Shown here: one piece after another, positions 1 to 7,232 of the stretch | Layout of the letters: each line of letters starts with the position of its first letter | Position numbering within the stretch: position 1 is the first letter of the stretch | Position numbers and translations under genes: made by a program | The notes under the pieces: model-generated | Seen by the model: only the letters and a program-made list of their open reading frames with translations | Databases searched by the model: none | What the model was told of the DNA's origin: nothing | Assembly (NCBI GenBank): GCA_033763135.1 | Contig: JANRKY010000355.1 | Span: forward strand, 1-28,028 | Direction: 5' to 3' | DNA: 28,028 nucleotides | DNA from: DALYLB01 sp033763135 | GTDB lineage: Bacteria > Acidobacteriota > Blastocatellia > RBC074

Positions 1-107
1 GCTCGGCGGTCCCAGGGCCGAGCAGGCGCTCGGCGGTCCCAGGGCCGAGCAGGCGCTCGGCGGTCCCAGGGCCGAGCTGGGGCTCGGCGGTCCCAGGTGC
101 GAGCTGG
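1..107. repeat. Tandem array of 27-bp palindromic units
   Basis: Four head-to-tail units begin at 1, 28, 55 and 82, with a decayed fifth from 108. Units 1 and 2 are identical over 27 bases. Units 3 and 4 differ at the end, and unit 4 is 26 bases. Each intact unit holds the perfect 7-bp inverted repeat GCTCGGC / GCCGAGC around a 9-base loop, so transcripts could form a row of small hairpins. The array is cut by the window edge, so its true length is unknown. It ends about 45 bases before the ATG of the nuclease gene. Its role (minisatellite, REP-like or regulatory) is not known. Confidence 0.9.
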
Positions 108-153
108 GCTCGGCGCTCCCAGGCGTTCCCGGGCTGTGCTCCATAAAGACACG

Positions 154-2787
154 ATGAACATCACATTTCTTGGTGGGGGAAACGAGATTGGGGCGAGCAG
201 CGCGATCGTGGAGATCGGGTCGGCGCGGGTGTTGATCGATTGTGGGATGCGGATGAGCGGGGAGCATCGGTTGCCGGATCTGGCGGCGATTCAGCAGGCG
301 CACGGCGGGCAGCTCGATGCGGTGCTGTTGACGCATGCGCATATGGATCACAGCGGGGCGCTGCCGGTGCTGCATCAGCATTTTCCGTCCGTGCCGATCT
401 TGGCGACGGCGCCGACGCGGGGACTGGTCGAAGTCCTGTTGCGGGATTCGATCAACATCATGCGGGCGCGGGCCGAGAGCGAGAGCGAGCTGCCGCTCTA
501 TTCGCCGGCGGCGGTGGAGAGTCTGCTCGAAAGGATGATCCCGGCGCCGATCGGATCGGCGATCGAGATCGGCCGCACGGGCCTGACGGCGACCTGGTTT
601 CCGGCGGGGCACATTCTGGGCGCGGCCTCGATCGGGATCGAGGGGACGGAGCAGGGCCGGTCGATCCGCGTCCTCTTTTCCGGCGACATCGCGGTCGCCG
701 ATCAGTTGACGGTTCCGGGGATGCTGCCGCCGGCGGGGTTTCGGCCCGATGTGCTGGTGATCGAATCGACGTACGGCGATCGGATGCATTCGCCGCGTGA
801 CCTCGAAGAGCAGCGATTGATCGAGATGGTCGCGGGCGTGATCGAGGGGCGCGGGAAGCTGCTGATCCCTGCCTTCGCGATCGGTCGCGCGCAGGAAGTG
901 ATTCTGATGCTGCTCAAGCAGTTTCGTTCGAAGCGGCTCGCAAGCTTCCCCGTGTGGGTCGATGGGATGGTCAAAACCGTCTGCGGAGTCTATTCGCAGT
1001 ACCCCGCGCACCAGACGGCCTATGCGCGGCGATTGATCGAGAAGCACGGCAATCCGTTCTTCAATGTCGTGGATGAGATCCGGCCGGTGGGGACGCCGGC
1101 TGAGCGAGAGAAGGTGATTGCGGGCGATCCGTGCGTGATCATCGCGAGTTCGGGGATGCTGACGGGCGGCGCGAGCGCGTTCTACGCGCAGCGGCTGGTC
1201 GAGGACGAGCGCAACGGCATCGCGATCACGGGCTATCAGGACGAGGAATCGCCGGGGCGGCAACTGCTGGAACTCGCTGCGGCCGAGACGCGCGAGATCA
1301 CGGTCGCGGGGCGAACGCTGGACGTTCGCTGCGGCGTCTCGAAATACGCGCTCTCGGCGCATGCCGATTGCAACGAGATCGCGGGGCTGATCGAGGCGAT
1401 CAATCCACGCGAAGTCGTGCTGGTGCATGGCGAGGGCGATTCGCGCGAGGCGCTGCGTGATCTGCTGCGCCGGCAGGGGACGCGGTATCGGCCGATTCAT
1501 TTGCCGCGGACGGGCGACACATTGCAGTTCGGGGCGATTCGTCGCGCTTCGCAGGAGAAGACCGCCGTGCAGCCCGCGCTCGGAGGGGGCGAGCCTCTGA
1601 CCGCGGAGGCGTTGAAGACGCTTGCGGCCACGCTTCGCGAGCGGGGCGAGGAAGGGAAGCTGTACAGCGAGACCGAACTGCTCGATCGCTGGCACGGCGC
1701 GCACGGCTGGGAAGAGGATCAGTATGTCGAATTGATTCGGCTGCTCGACGAGAGCGACGATTTTCGCCGTCCGAAATCGCGTCCGCATCGTTATCGGTTG
1801 ATCGCGCCGGAAGCGGAGAGCGAGGCCGCGGACGAGGTCCGCTTCGCCTCGCCGCAGGAGGTGCTGGCGCGCGTTGAAAGTCTGTTCGGCCCCGAGACCG
1901 GGCTTTATCACAAGGGATATGACATTGCCGCGCACGTCCTGCGATTGATGTTCGAGTTTCCCGATGTGGCGCGAGAGCGCTATCGCGCGGCGTGCGAGGC
2001 GGTCGTTGCCGGCACGGGATGGTCCTGCACGATCAACGACAAGCCGCATCAGGGGCGTCTGGCCGAGGTTGCGCTGGGCTCGCTCCCGCTCGATGTCGAT
2101 CGGCTTCGCCCGCCGGCGATTCATCTCGATACCCGCGAGGTGGTCGTCAAACTCGAAACCCGGATCGATGAATCGATTGTGGCGGAGGCTGATGCGGTGG
2201 TTTATGCGCGGACGGGATTTCGGCTTCGCGTGCAGATGCCGCCGGCGCCCATCTCCGCGGCCCCGGTTGAGCCGGCCCCGTCCGTGATCGTCGCCGAATC
2301 GATGCCGGCGGCCCCCGCGCGACCGCGCTGGCTGCCGGCGGAGAGCGAGATGACGTTTCGCCCTGCGACGTCCTATGTGCCGTTGGGAGAAAAGCGCGCC
2401 GTCGCGATGGTCGAGGAGGCCTTCGATTTCGCGCCCGAAAGCTGGCGGCCGCGGCGCATCAAGCTCAAGACCGACGACGAGGGCGAGTATCTGCAGATCG
2501 CCTTTCTGACGCCCGCGCTCGGACTTCGCCAGGCCCGCACGCTGCAGGCGATGGCCGACGCGACCGGCTGCCGGCTGCGGCTCCGCCCGCAGCTCAACAC
2601 CTACGAGCTGGTCGAGATCGCCCGCCGGCTCCTGCCCCGCGAATGGCGTCCGCTGAAACCGCCGAGCCTGCACAGCGAGGCAGGCTGCGTTCGCGTGAAG
2701 CTCGCCGCGCCGCCCCCGCCCGAAGAGGCCGCCGCCGTCATCGCCCGGTACGACGAAGAGACCGGCTTCCGGCTCGAACTCGATTGA
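154..2787 (+). CDS. Beta-CASP metallo-beta-lactamase RNase with long C-terminal extension
   Basis: This is a predicted zinc-dependent cytoplasmic ribonuclease of the CPSF73/KEN-type beta-CASP group. All signature motifs are intact, numbered from the ATG at 154: HAHMDH at 61-66, H153 in PAGHILG, D178 in SGD, motif A E204, motif B H403 in SAHAD, and motif C H425 in LVHGE. The catalytic part ends near residue 450, as in the roughly 450-residue family members. The remaining ~420 residues are extra: a winged-helix-like stretch (about 480-550), then two pairs of modules that close on a TGxRLRL-type motif, split by a Pro/Ala linker (about 695-730). An in-frame GTG at 97 would start inside the tandem repeat and add 19 basic residues with no family match, so I prefer the ATG. 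No clear Shine-Dalgarno site is visible. Nuclease identity is confident; the RNA substrate is unknown. Confidence 0.88.
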   Translation: MNITFLGGGNEIGASSAIVEIGSARVLIDCGMRMSGEHRLPDLAAIQQAHGGQLDAVLLTHAHMDHSGALPVLHQHFPSVPILATAPTRGLVEVLLRDSINIMRARAESESELPLYSPAAVESLLERMIPAPIGSAIEIGRTGLTATWFPAGHILGAASIGIEGTEQGRSIRVLFSGDIAVADQLTVPGMLPPAGFRPDVLVIESTYGDRMHSPRDLEEQRLIEMVAGVIEGRGKLLIPAFAIGRAQEVILMLLKQFRSKRLASFPVWVDGMVKTVCGVYSQYPAHQTAYARRLIEKHGNPFFNVVDEIRPVGTPAEREKVIAGDPCVIIASSGMLTGGASAFYAQRLVEDERNGIAITGYQDEESPGRQLLELAAAETREITVAGRTLDVRCGVSKYALSAHADCNEIAGLIEAINPREVVLVHGEGDSREALRDLLRRQGTRYRPIHLPRTGDTLQFGAIRRASQEKTAVQPALGGGEPLTAEALKTLAATLRERGEEGKLYSETELLDRWHGAHGWEEDQYVELIRLLDESDDFRRPKSRPHRYRLIAPEAESEAADEVRFASPQEVLARVESLFGPETGLYHKGYDIAAHVLRLMFEFPDVARERYRAACEAVVAGTGWSCTINDKPHQGRLAEVALGSLPLDVDRLRPPAIHLDTREVVVKLETRIDESIVAEADAVVYARTGFRLRVQMPPAPISAAPVEPAPSVIVAESMPAAPARPRWLPAESEMTFRPATSYVPLGEKRAVAMVEEAFDFAPESWRPRRIKLKTDDEGEYLQIAFLTPALGLRQARTLQAMADATGCRLRLRPQLNTYELVEIARRLLPREWRPLKPPSLHSEAGCVRVKLAAPPPPEEAAAVIARYDEETGFRLELD

Positions 2788-2860
2788 ACCACGGGGAACA
2801 CGGGGATCACGGGGGAAATCCTGCTTCTTCCCCGTGATCCCCGTGTTCCCCGTGGTTCAA
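2784..2860. terminator. Bidirectional hairpin between convergent genes
   Basis: The left arm (2784-2816) and right arm (2828-2860) are complementary over about 32 bp with a single-base bulge. The stem is itself built from a short CACGGGGA-type direct repeat. The TGA stop of the RNase gene and the TGA stop of the convergent phosphatase gene lie at the outer ends of the two arms. No long T-tract follows, so termination would rely on stem strength or Rho. Repeats of this CACGGGGAACACGGGG type occur dispersed in other bacterial genomes, so it may also be a mobile palindrome that supplied the stops. Confidence 0.75.
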
Positions 2861-3747
2861 TTCATTGTCGGATGAGCGATCGTGCCGGCGTCGATCTCGG
2901 TGCCCTTGAGATCGATCGCGCGAAACGAGATCGCGTCGCGGCCGATCGAGAAGAGCATGAAATGATGGATCTGGTCGTTGCCGAACGCGAAGGCCGGATC
3001 TTTCCGATTGATGTCCCCGCGGCGGAGCTTGCCCGCGCCGCCCGAGACGAAATAGGCGATGCCCTTCTGCGGTTTGAGCCGCTCGTAAAAATGGTCGTGG
3101 CCGCTGAGCACAAGCTGCACGCCCGCGCGGAGAAAGAGCGGTTCGAGCAGCTCGCGGAGCCGCCGATCCGAGCCGTGCGTCCGTCCGCTGGAATAGATCG
3201 GGTGATGAAAGAAGGCGATCTTCCAGCGCGCCTTCGAGGCGGTCAGCTCCTTCTCGATCCAGGCGAGCTGCTCGCGGTCCATCTTCGAGGAGTCGAGCGC
3301 GAAGAACTGCGCCAGGCCTTCTCCGCGCGTGAAGGTGTAGTAGCGCCGTCCTCCCATGTTGAAAAACGGATAGTTGGTCTCCTCATCCGCCTTGCCCGCG
3401 TCGTGGTTGCCCAGCGAAGCCTGAAACCGGACGCCGCGTGTGAGCAGCGCGCGATAGGGCGCCTCGAACTTCTCGACCATGCGTTTGCTTCCCCCGCCGC
3501 CGTAGATATTGTCGCCGAGCATGAGAACCAGCTCGAAGGGAGAGGTCTCGTGCGCAAGCGCCATGGCCTGACCGACGGCGAACTGCTCCTTCTTGCCCGT
3601 GCCGCTGTCGCCGATGGCGGCGAACAGAAGGCCCGATGCCGGTTCGCGCGGCGCCGATTGCGCACCGGTCGAAATCAGAAAAAGGAGCAGGAGCAGGGAA
3701 GCGGAAAAAAGATGGCGAAGCGTGCGTGCGGCGACGGCGTCAAACAT
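2857..3747 (-). CDS. Secreted calcineurin-like metallophosphatase (purple acid phosphatase-like)
   Basis: A 296-residue protein with a signal peptide (hydrophobic stretch at about 12-28, then TGAQSA). It carries the dinuclear metal-site motifs in order: D47 in AIGDSG, GDN at 78-80, GNHD at 113-116, HH at 181-182 and GHDH at 216-219. The compact one-domain layout resembles tartrate-resistant acid phosphatase more than large plant enzymes. It probably hydrolyses phosphomonoesters in the periplasm; the substrate is not known. The start is the ATG at 3747, because the signal peptide begins there and AGGAGG lies at 3762-3767 (14 bases away, somewhat long). The open frame runs further upstream to 3993, but that part crosses a hairpin and looks non-coding. 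It is transcribed convergently with the RNase gene, with stops about 70 bases apart. Confidence 0.85.
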   Translation of the reverse strand: MFDAVAARTLRHLFSASLLLLLFLISTGAQSAPREPASGLLFAAIGDSGTGKKEQFAVGQAMALAHETSPFELVLMLGDNIYGGGGSKRMVEKFEAPYRALLTRGVRFQASLGNHDAGKADEETNYPFFNMGGRRYYTFTRGEGLAQFFALDSSKMDREQLAWIEKELTASKARWKIAFFHHPIYSSGRTHGSDRRLRELLEPLFLRAGVQLVLSGHDHFYERLKPQKGIAYFVSGGAGKLRRGDINRKDPAFAFGNDQIHHFMLFSIGRDAISFRAIDLKGTEIDAGTIAHPTMN

Positions 3748-3912
3748 GATGGCGAAGAAAACCTCCTGCAATGAGATCCGGGTCCCGGCGCGATCCGGCG
3801 CCGATCGATACCGCGTGAGCGCGAAAAAAAATCTCCTGACGGAAACAGAGACGTGCGATCCGGAAAGGAGAGACGGAACAGGTGGGCGGCCCGTTCGAAA
3901 GATGAAGACCAG

Positions 3913-3943
3913 ATGCCGTCTTCGCATGATGCGAAGACGGCAT
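3913..3943. other. Perfect 15-bp inverted repeat
   Basis: ATGCCGTCTTCGCAT and its exact reverse complement are separated by one base and followed on the plus strand by CATTTTG. The four-T run gives a terminator-like polarity on the plus strand, but no plus-strand gene lies just upstream. It sits in the 509-base gap (3748-4256) between the phosphatase start and the DUF5666 gene end. That gap otherwise holds the palindromic element at about 4010-4245 and no credible gene. A role as a terminator for antisense transcripts or as a protein-binding palindrome is possible. Confidence 0.7.
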
Positions 3944-4009
3944 TTTGTCCCGGGGGCGACTTTCATGCAATGCCGCGCGAGGTGGTCCCGCAATCGGCGA
4001 TTGCCGGCG

Positions 4010-4245
4010 ATTGCCCAATGGCATGAAGTTAGCAGGAAGAGGGCCTCACGCGAAGACGCGAAGACGCAAAGAAGAGTGATTTCGGAGTTTTCTTCCTCTT
4101 CGCGTTCTTTTTTCGATCTTGTGGGCCGCGCGGCCCACAGGATTTCTGAATCGAAAGCGAAGGCGCGAAGAAGACTTCTTTCTTTCCACTTCGCGCTTTC
4201 GCGTCTTCGCGTGAGGCGAACCTTAACGCCATTGGGCGATTGCCC
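4010..4245. repeat. Dispersed palindromic element, copy 1 (MITE-like)
   Basis: The outer ends share GCCCAATGGC in inverted orientation (left near 4013-4022, right near 4229-4238). Inside them, GCCTCACGCGAAGACGCG on the left faces CGCGTCTTCGCGTGAGGC on the right, so the whole element can fold into a long imperfect hairpin. A related copy lies at 27140-27287 and shares the end sequence CCAATGGCGTTAAG. No transposase is encoded, so it could be a non-autonomous palindromic element. It lies directly after the stop of the minus-strand DUF5666 gene and may serve as its terminator. Confidence 0.75.
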
Positions 4246-4256
4246 GCTACTGCCCG

Positions 4257-6986
4257 CTATTGAATGCTGATGGTCACCGGATTGGCGCGGAGCAGATTGC
4301 CCTGTCCATCAAAGACTTTGATGAGGACGGTGACATCCGCGCCGGCCGCGAGTCCGGCGGGCAGTTGGAGGTTGAGCTGATCGAGGCCGGCGAAGCCGGG
4401 CGCGACGCCCGCGTAGACGATCGGCACGGCGGTGTTGCCGATGAAGGCCTGAACGTTCTCCGCCGATCCGTTGGCGGCGTTGCCGTCGCTGTCGGGCGCG
4501 GTGCGGAGGCCGGTTCCATAGAGCACCAGGAAGATCGTGTCTCCGGCCTGGCGCGCGATGGGGACGGCGACGAACTTGTTCTGCGACGAATCGAAGCGGG
4601 CGAGCGGCTCATAGATCTGCTGGCCGTTCGATTTGACGCGAAGCACGTTGCCGGCGGGGACGCCCTGTCCGTTGGCGCCCGCGGTGAAGAGACTCGGCGC
4701 GACGCCGGGCAGCGAGAGCAGCCCCTGCGCGACGACGCGGCCGTTGTTGACGACGGCGACGCGGCCGGCGCCGTTGGCCTGGCCGGCCGGCGTCAGATAG
4801 TTGATCTGGGTGGGCGAGACGAAGAAGAGTCCCGCGGGTTTGTCATCGATCAGCACGCTGACGCCGCCGAGCGTGGTCGGCAGCGGCAGGGTCGTCGCGG
4901 AGGCGGTGCTCTGCGCCAGCCCCGAGCCGAACGAGGCGATGATCGATTCGGACGCGGCGTCGGCCTGATAATTGGCGGCGCTGACCGACGCCAGCGGCGC
5001 GAAGGCCGCGAAATTGGCGCTGCGCTTGACCTCGATCACGGTCGCATCGACCGAGCCGTCGGTCTGCAGCGCGCCCTTGGCCTCGACGAGCGTGCCGACC
5101 GCGATCGCGCCATGCTCGCGCTTGATGAAGGTCGCCGCCGAAACGCGCACCGTGCGGCCGTCGATCGTCCAGTCGCCGACGAAATTGGAGGTCGCCGGCA
5201 GTTTCTCGATCTTTCCGACGATCTCGATGAAGGTCGCGTCGCCGCCGCCCGCGATCGAAGAGGCCTTCGTTTCGATCTTCACGGCATCGATCGAACCATC
5301 GGTTCGCAGATTGCCTTTCACCTCGATCAGGGCGCCGACGGCCACGGAGGCGCGCTCCTGCTCGATCTTCGTCGCGGCGACCACGTGGATCGTCTTGCCG
5401 CCGGCGAGCCAGTCGCCGATCCAGCCCTGAGTCGTCGGCAGACCGGTGATCGTCGCGTAGAAGCTGACGAATCCGGCGCCGGCGCCGTTGCTGTTCTCCG
5501 TCTTGACCTCGACCTCGGCGGCATCCACCGAGCCGTCCGCGCGCTGATTTCCGACGACCTCGACAAAGGCGCCCACGGCCACCTTGCCGCGCTCCTGCTT
5601 GATGCGCGTCGTCGCCGCGACGTGGACCGTCTTCGCGCCGACCGTCCAGGCGCCCACAAAGTTCTGCGCCGCGGGCAGCGTGCCGATGACGCCATAGAAC
5701 CGCAGATAGCCCGCGCTGCCGCTCGACGTCTGCTTGACCTCGATCTTGACCGCTTCGAACTTGCCGTTGACGGGCGCGGCCAGGCCTTCGACGAGCGCGC
5801 CGACGACGACCGGCGCCCGCGTCTGATCGATGGTCGTCGCGGCCGTGACCTGCACCTTGATGTTGCCGATCGTCCATTCGCCGATGAAGCCCTGTGTGCC
5901 GGGCAGCGCGCGGATTACGCCATAGAACCGGCAATAGCCCTGCGTGTTCCGGACGGTTCCGGCGACGCGATCCTCGACCTCGATCTCGGAGGCCGTGACC
6001 GAACCGTCGGTCTGGCGCGATCCCTCGACTTCGACGATCGAATTGACGGCGACGGGGCCGTATTCCAGTTTGATCTTCGTGCCGGCGGTGACGTGAACGG
6101 TGCGCCCGCTGACGCGCCAGTCGCCGATCTGTCCCGTGGTCCCGGGCAGCGTCTCGACCGTGCCCCGAAACTTGATGTGATTGGGCGAATTGTTTGAACT
6201 CTCCTCGGTCTCGATTTCGCTGGCGGCCACGGAACCGTCGGCCTGCGGCGTCCCTTCGACCTTGACCCGCGCGCCGATGGCGATGGGGCCGTCATTCTCC
6301 TTGATGCGCGTCGACTGGCTCACGCGGACGACGCGCCCGCTGATCTTCCAGTTGCCGATGCGGCCGGTTGTGCTCGGCAGCTCCTCGATCTGACCCGTGA
6401 ATTTCGTCTCGTTGCTCGTCCCCGATTTCGTCTCGATCTCGGTGGCATTGATCGAGCCGTCCGTCTGCTGCGCGCCGTGGACCTCGACGGTGATGCCGAC
6501 GGCGGCCGCGCCCCGCTCTTCATTGAGGCGCGTCGTCGCGCTGACGCGCACGGTCTTGCCGGCGACCTTCCAGTCGCCGATTCGTCCGGGCGTGCTCGGC
6601 AGGCTCTCGATGGCGCCCGTCAGCGAGCCCGATCCGCCGCCGCCGGGCGAGCCGACCTTCACCTCGATCCGCGTCGCGGCGATCGATCCGTCGGACTGCA
6701 GCGTCCCCTTCACCTCGACATACGCGCCGACCGCAATGGCCGCGCCCTCCTGCTTGAGCGTCGTGGCGCTCGTGACGCGCACGGTCTTCCCGCCAACCGT
6801 CCAGTTGCCGATGAACCCGGCCGTCGCGGGCAGGGCCGTGATGGCGCCGTTGAGCTCATAGACGCCGTCGTTGCTCGCACGCTCCGCCTGTGCGGACCAG
6901 AACCCGGCAATCATTGCCAGAACCATCAGGATGCATGCGGACGCCGCCCGGATTTTTCCGCGCGACCACTTCGAGTGGGCTTTCAT
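4257..6986 (-). CDS. Secreted eight-repeat DUF5666 protein with TIGR03437 C-terminal domain
   Basis: A 909-residue protein. After a signal peptide (hydrophobic core at about 14-30, ending SAQA) come eight tandem DUF5666 units of about 70-80 residues, spanning roughly residues 37-650. Each has the pattern LP-T-G-IG-W then G-TV-V, then VG-VEV-G and a closing DGS-A-IE-K. The last ~245 residues are a TIGR03437 domain with LFFVSPTQINYLTP and a final NPVTISIQ strand. No catalytic motif is visible; a repetitive extracellular or outer-surface beta protein is most likely. The start is the ATG at 6986 with GGAGGT five bases upstream (6992-6997), ahead of the signal peptide. Repeat 5 is the most divergent. 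It is the larger paralog of the gene at 14099-16129. The 246-base leader (6987-7232) shows no clear promoter or sigma-54 site. Confidence 0.85.
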   Translation of the reverse strand: MKAHSKWSRGKIRAASACILMVLAMIAGFWSAQAERASNDGVYELNGAITALPATAGFIGNWTVGGKTVRVTSATTLKQEGAAIAVGAYVEVKGTLQSDGSIAATRIEVKVGSPGGGGSGSLTGAIESLPSTPGRIGDWKVAGKTVRVSATTRLNEERGAAAVGITVEVHGAQQTDGSINATEIETKSGTSNETKFTGQIEELPSTTGRIGNWKISGRVVRVSQSTRIKENDGPIAIGARVKVEGTPQADGSVAASEIETEESSNNSPNHIKFRGTVETLPGTTGQIGDWRVSGRTVHVTAGTKIKLEYGPVAVNSIVEVEGSRQTDGSVTASEIEVEDRVAGTVRNTQGYCRFYGVIRALPGTQGFIGEWTIGNIKVQVTAATTIDQTRAPVVVGALVEGLAAPVNGKFEAVKIEVKQTSSGSAGYLRFYGVIGTLPAAQNFVGAWTVGAKTVHVAATTRIKQERGKVAVGAFVEVVGNQRADGSVDAAEVEVKTENSNGAGAGFVSFYATITGLPTTQGWIGDWLAGGKTIHVVAATKIEQERASVAVGALIEVKGNLRTDGSIDAVKIETKASSIAGGGDATFIEIVGKIEKLPATSNFVGDWTIDGRTVRVSAATFIKREHGAIAVGTLVEAKGALQTDGSVDATVIEVKRSANFAAFAPLASVSAANYQADAASESIIASFGSGLAQSTASATTLPLPTTLGGVSVLIDDKPAGLFFVSPTQINYLTPAGQANGAGRVAVVNNGRVVAQGLLSLPGVAPSLFTAGANGQGVPAGNVLRVKSNGQQIYEPLARFDSSQNKFVAVPIARQAGDTIFLVLYGTGLRTAPDSDGNAANGSAENVQAFIGNTAVPIVYAGVAPGFAGLDQLNLQLPAGLAAGADVTVLIKVFDGQGNLLRANPVTISIQ

Positions 6987-7232
6987 TCTTGACCTCCAAA
7001 ATTTGATTGCAGTGACGTTTATTGAACCAGCCTGTCGTTTAAAGCCTGGAAAAGTAGCACCCTGCGAAATGTCGCTCTTCGGGGGACAGGCTTGCGAGAA
7101 TGACCCGCAAATCTCATGCCGCGCCGGCTGCGCCCGTAAGTCCTTGGTTTGTATGAGAGAGGTCGAAAGGAAGAGGGGATTGGGCAGGGCAAAAGGTCGT
7201 TCTCCGCCGTGGGCGGCAGGCATTTTGCCGTG

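Noticed and set aside
1..107. CRISPR array
   Set aside because: The units are directly adjacent with no unique spacers, so this is a tandem repeat and not a CRISPR array.
3593..4270. Plus-strand open frame of 225 codons through the phosphatase start and the palindromic element
   Set aside because: It includes the ASREDAKTQRR peptide typical of translated dispersed repeats and overlaps the phosphatase signal peptide. There is no coding support.
4260..6197. Long plus-strand open frame of 645 codons opposite the eight-repeat DUF5666 gene
   Set aside because: Its product is Arg/Asp/Gly-rich low-complexity sequence with no domain. The opposite frame has clear DUF5666 repeats, a signal peptide and a good ribosome binding site. 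It is an antisense shadow caused by high GC.
6987..7232. Sigma-54 promoter upstream of the eight-repeat DUF5666 gene
   Set aside because: The best GG/GC candidate on the minus strand (GCGGGTCATTCTCGC) has nine rather than ten bases between the pairs and lacks the flanking consensus.
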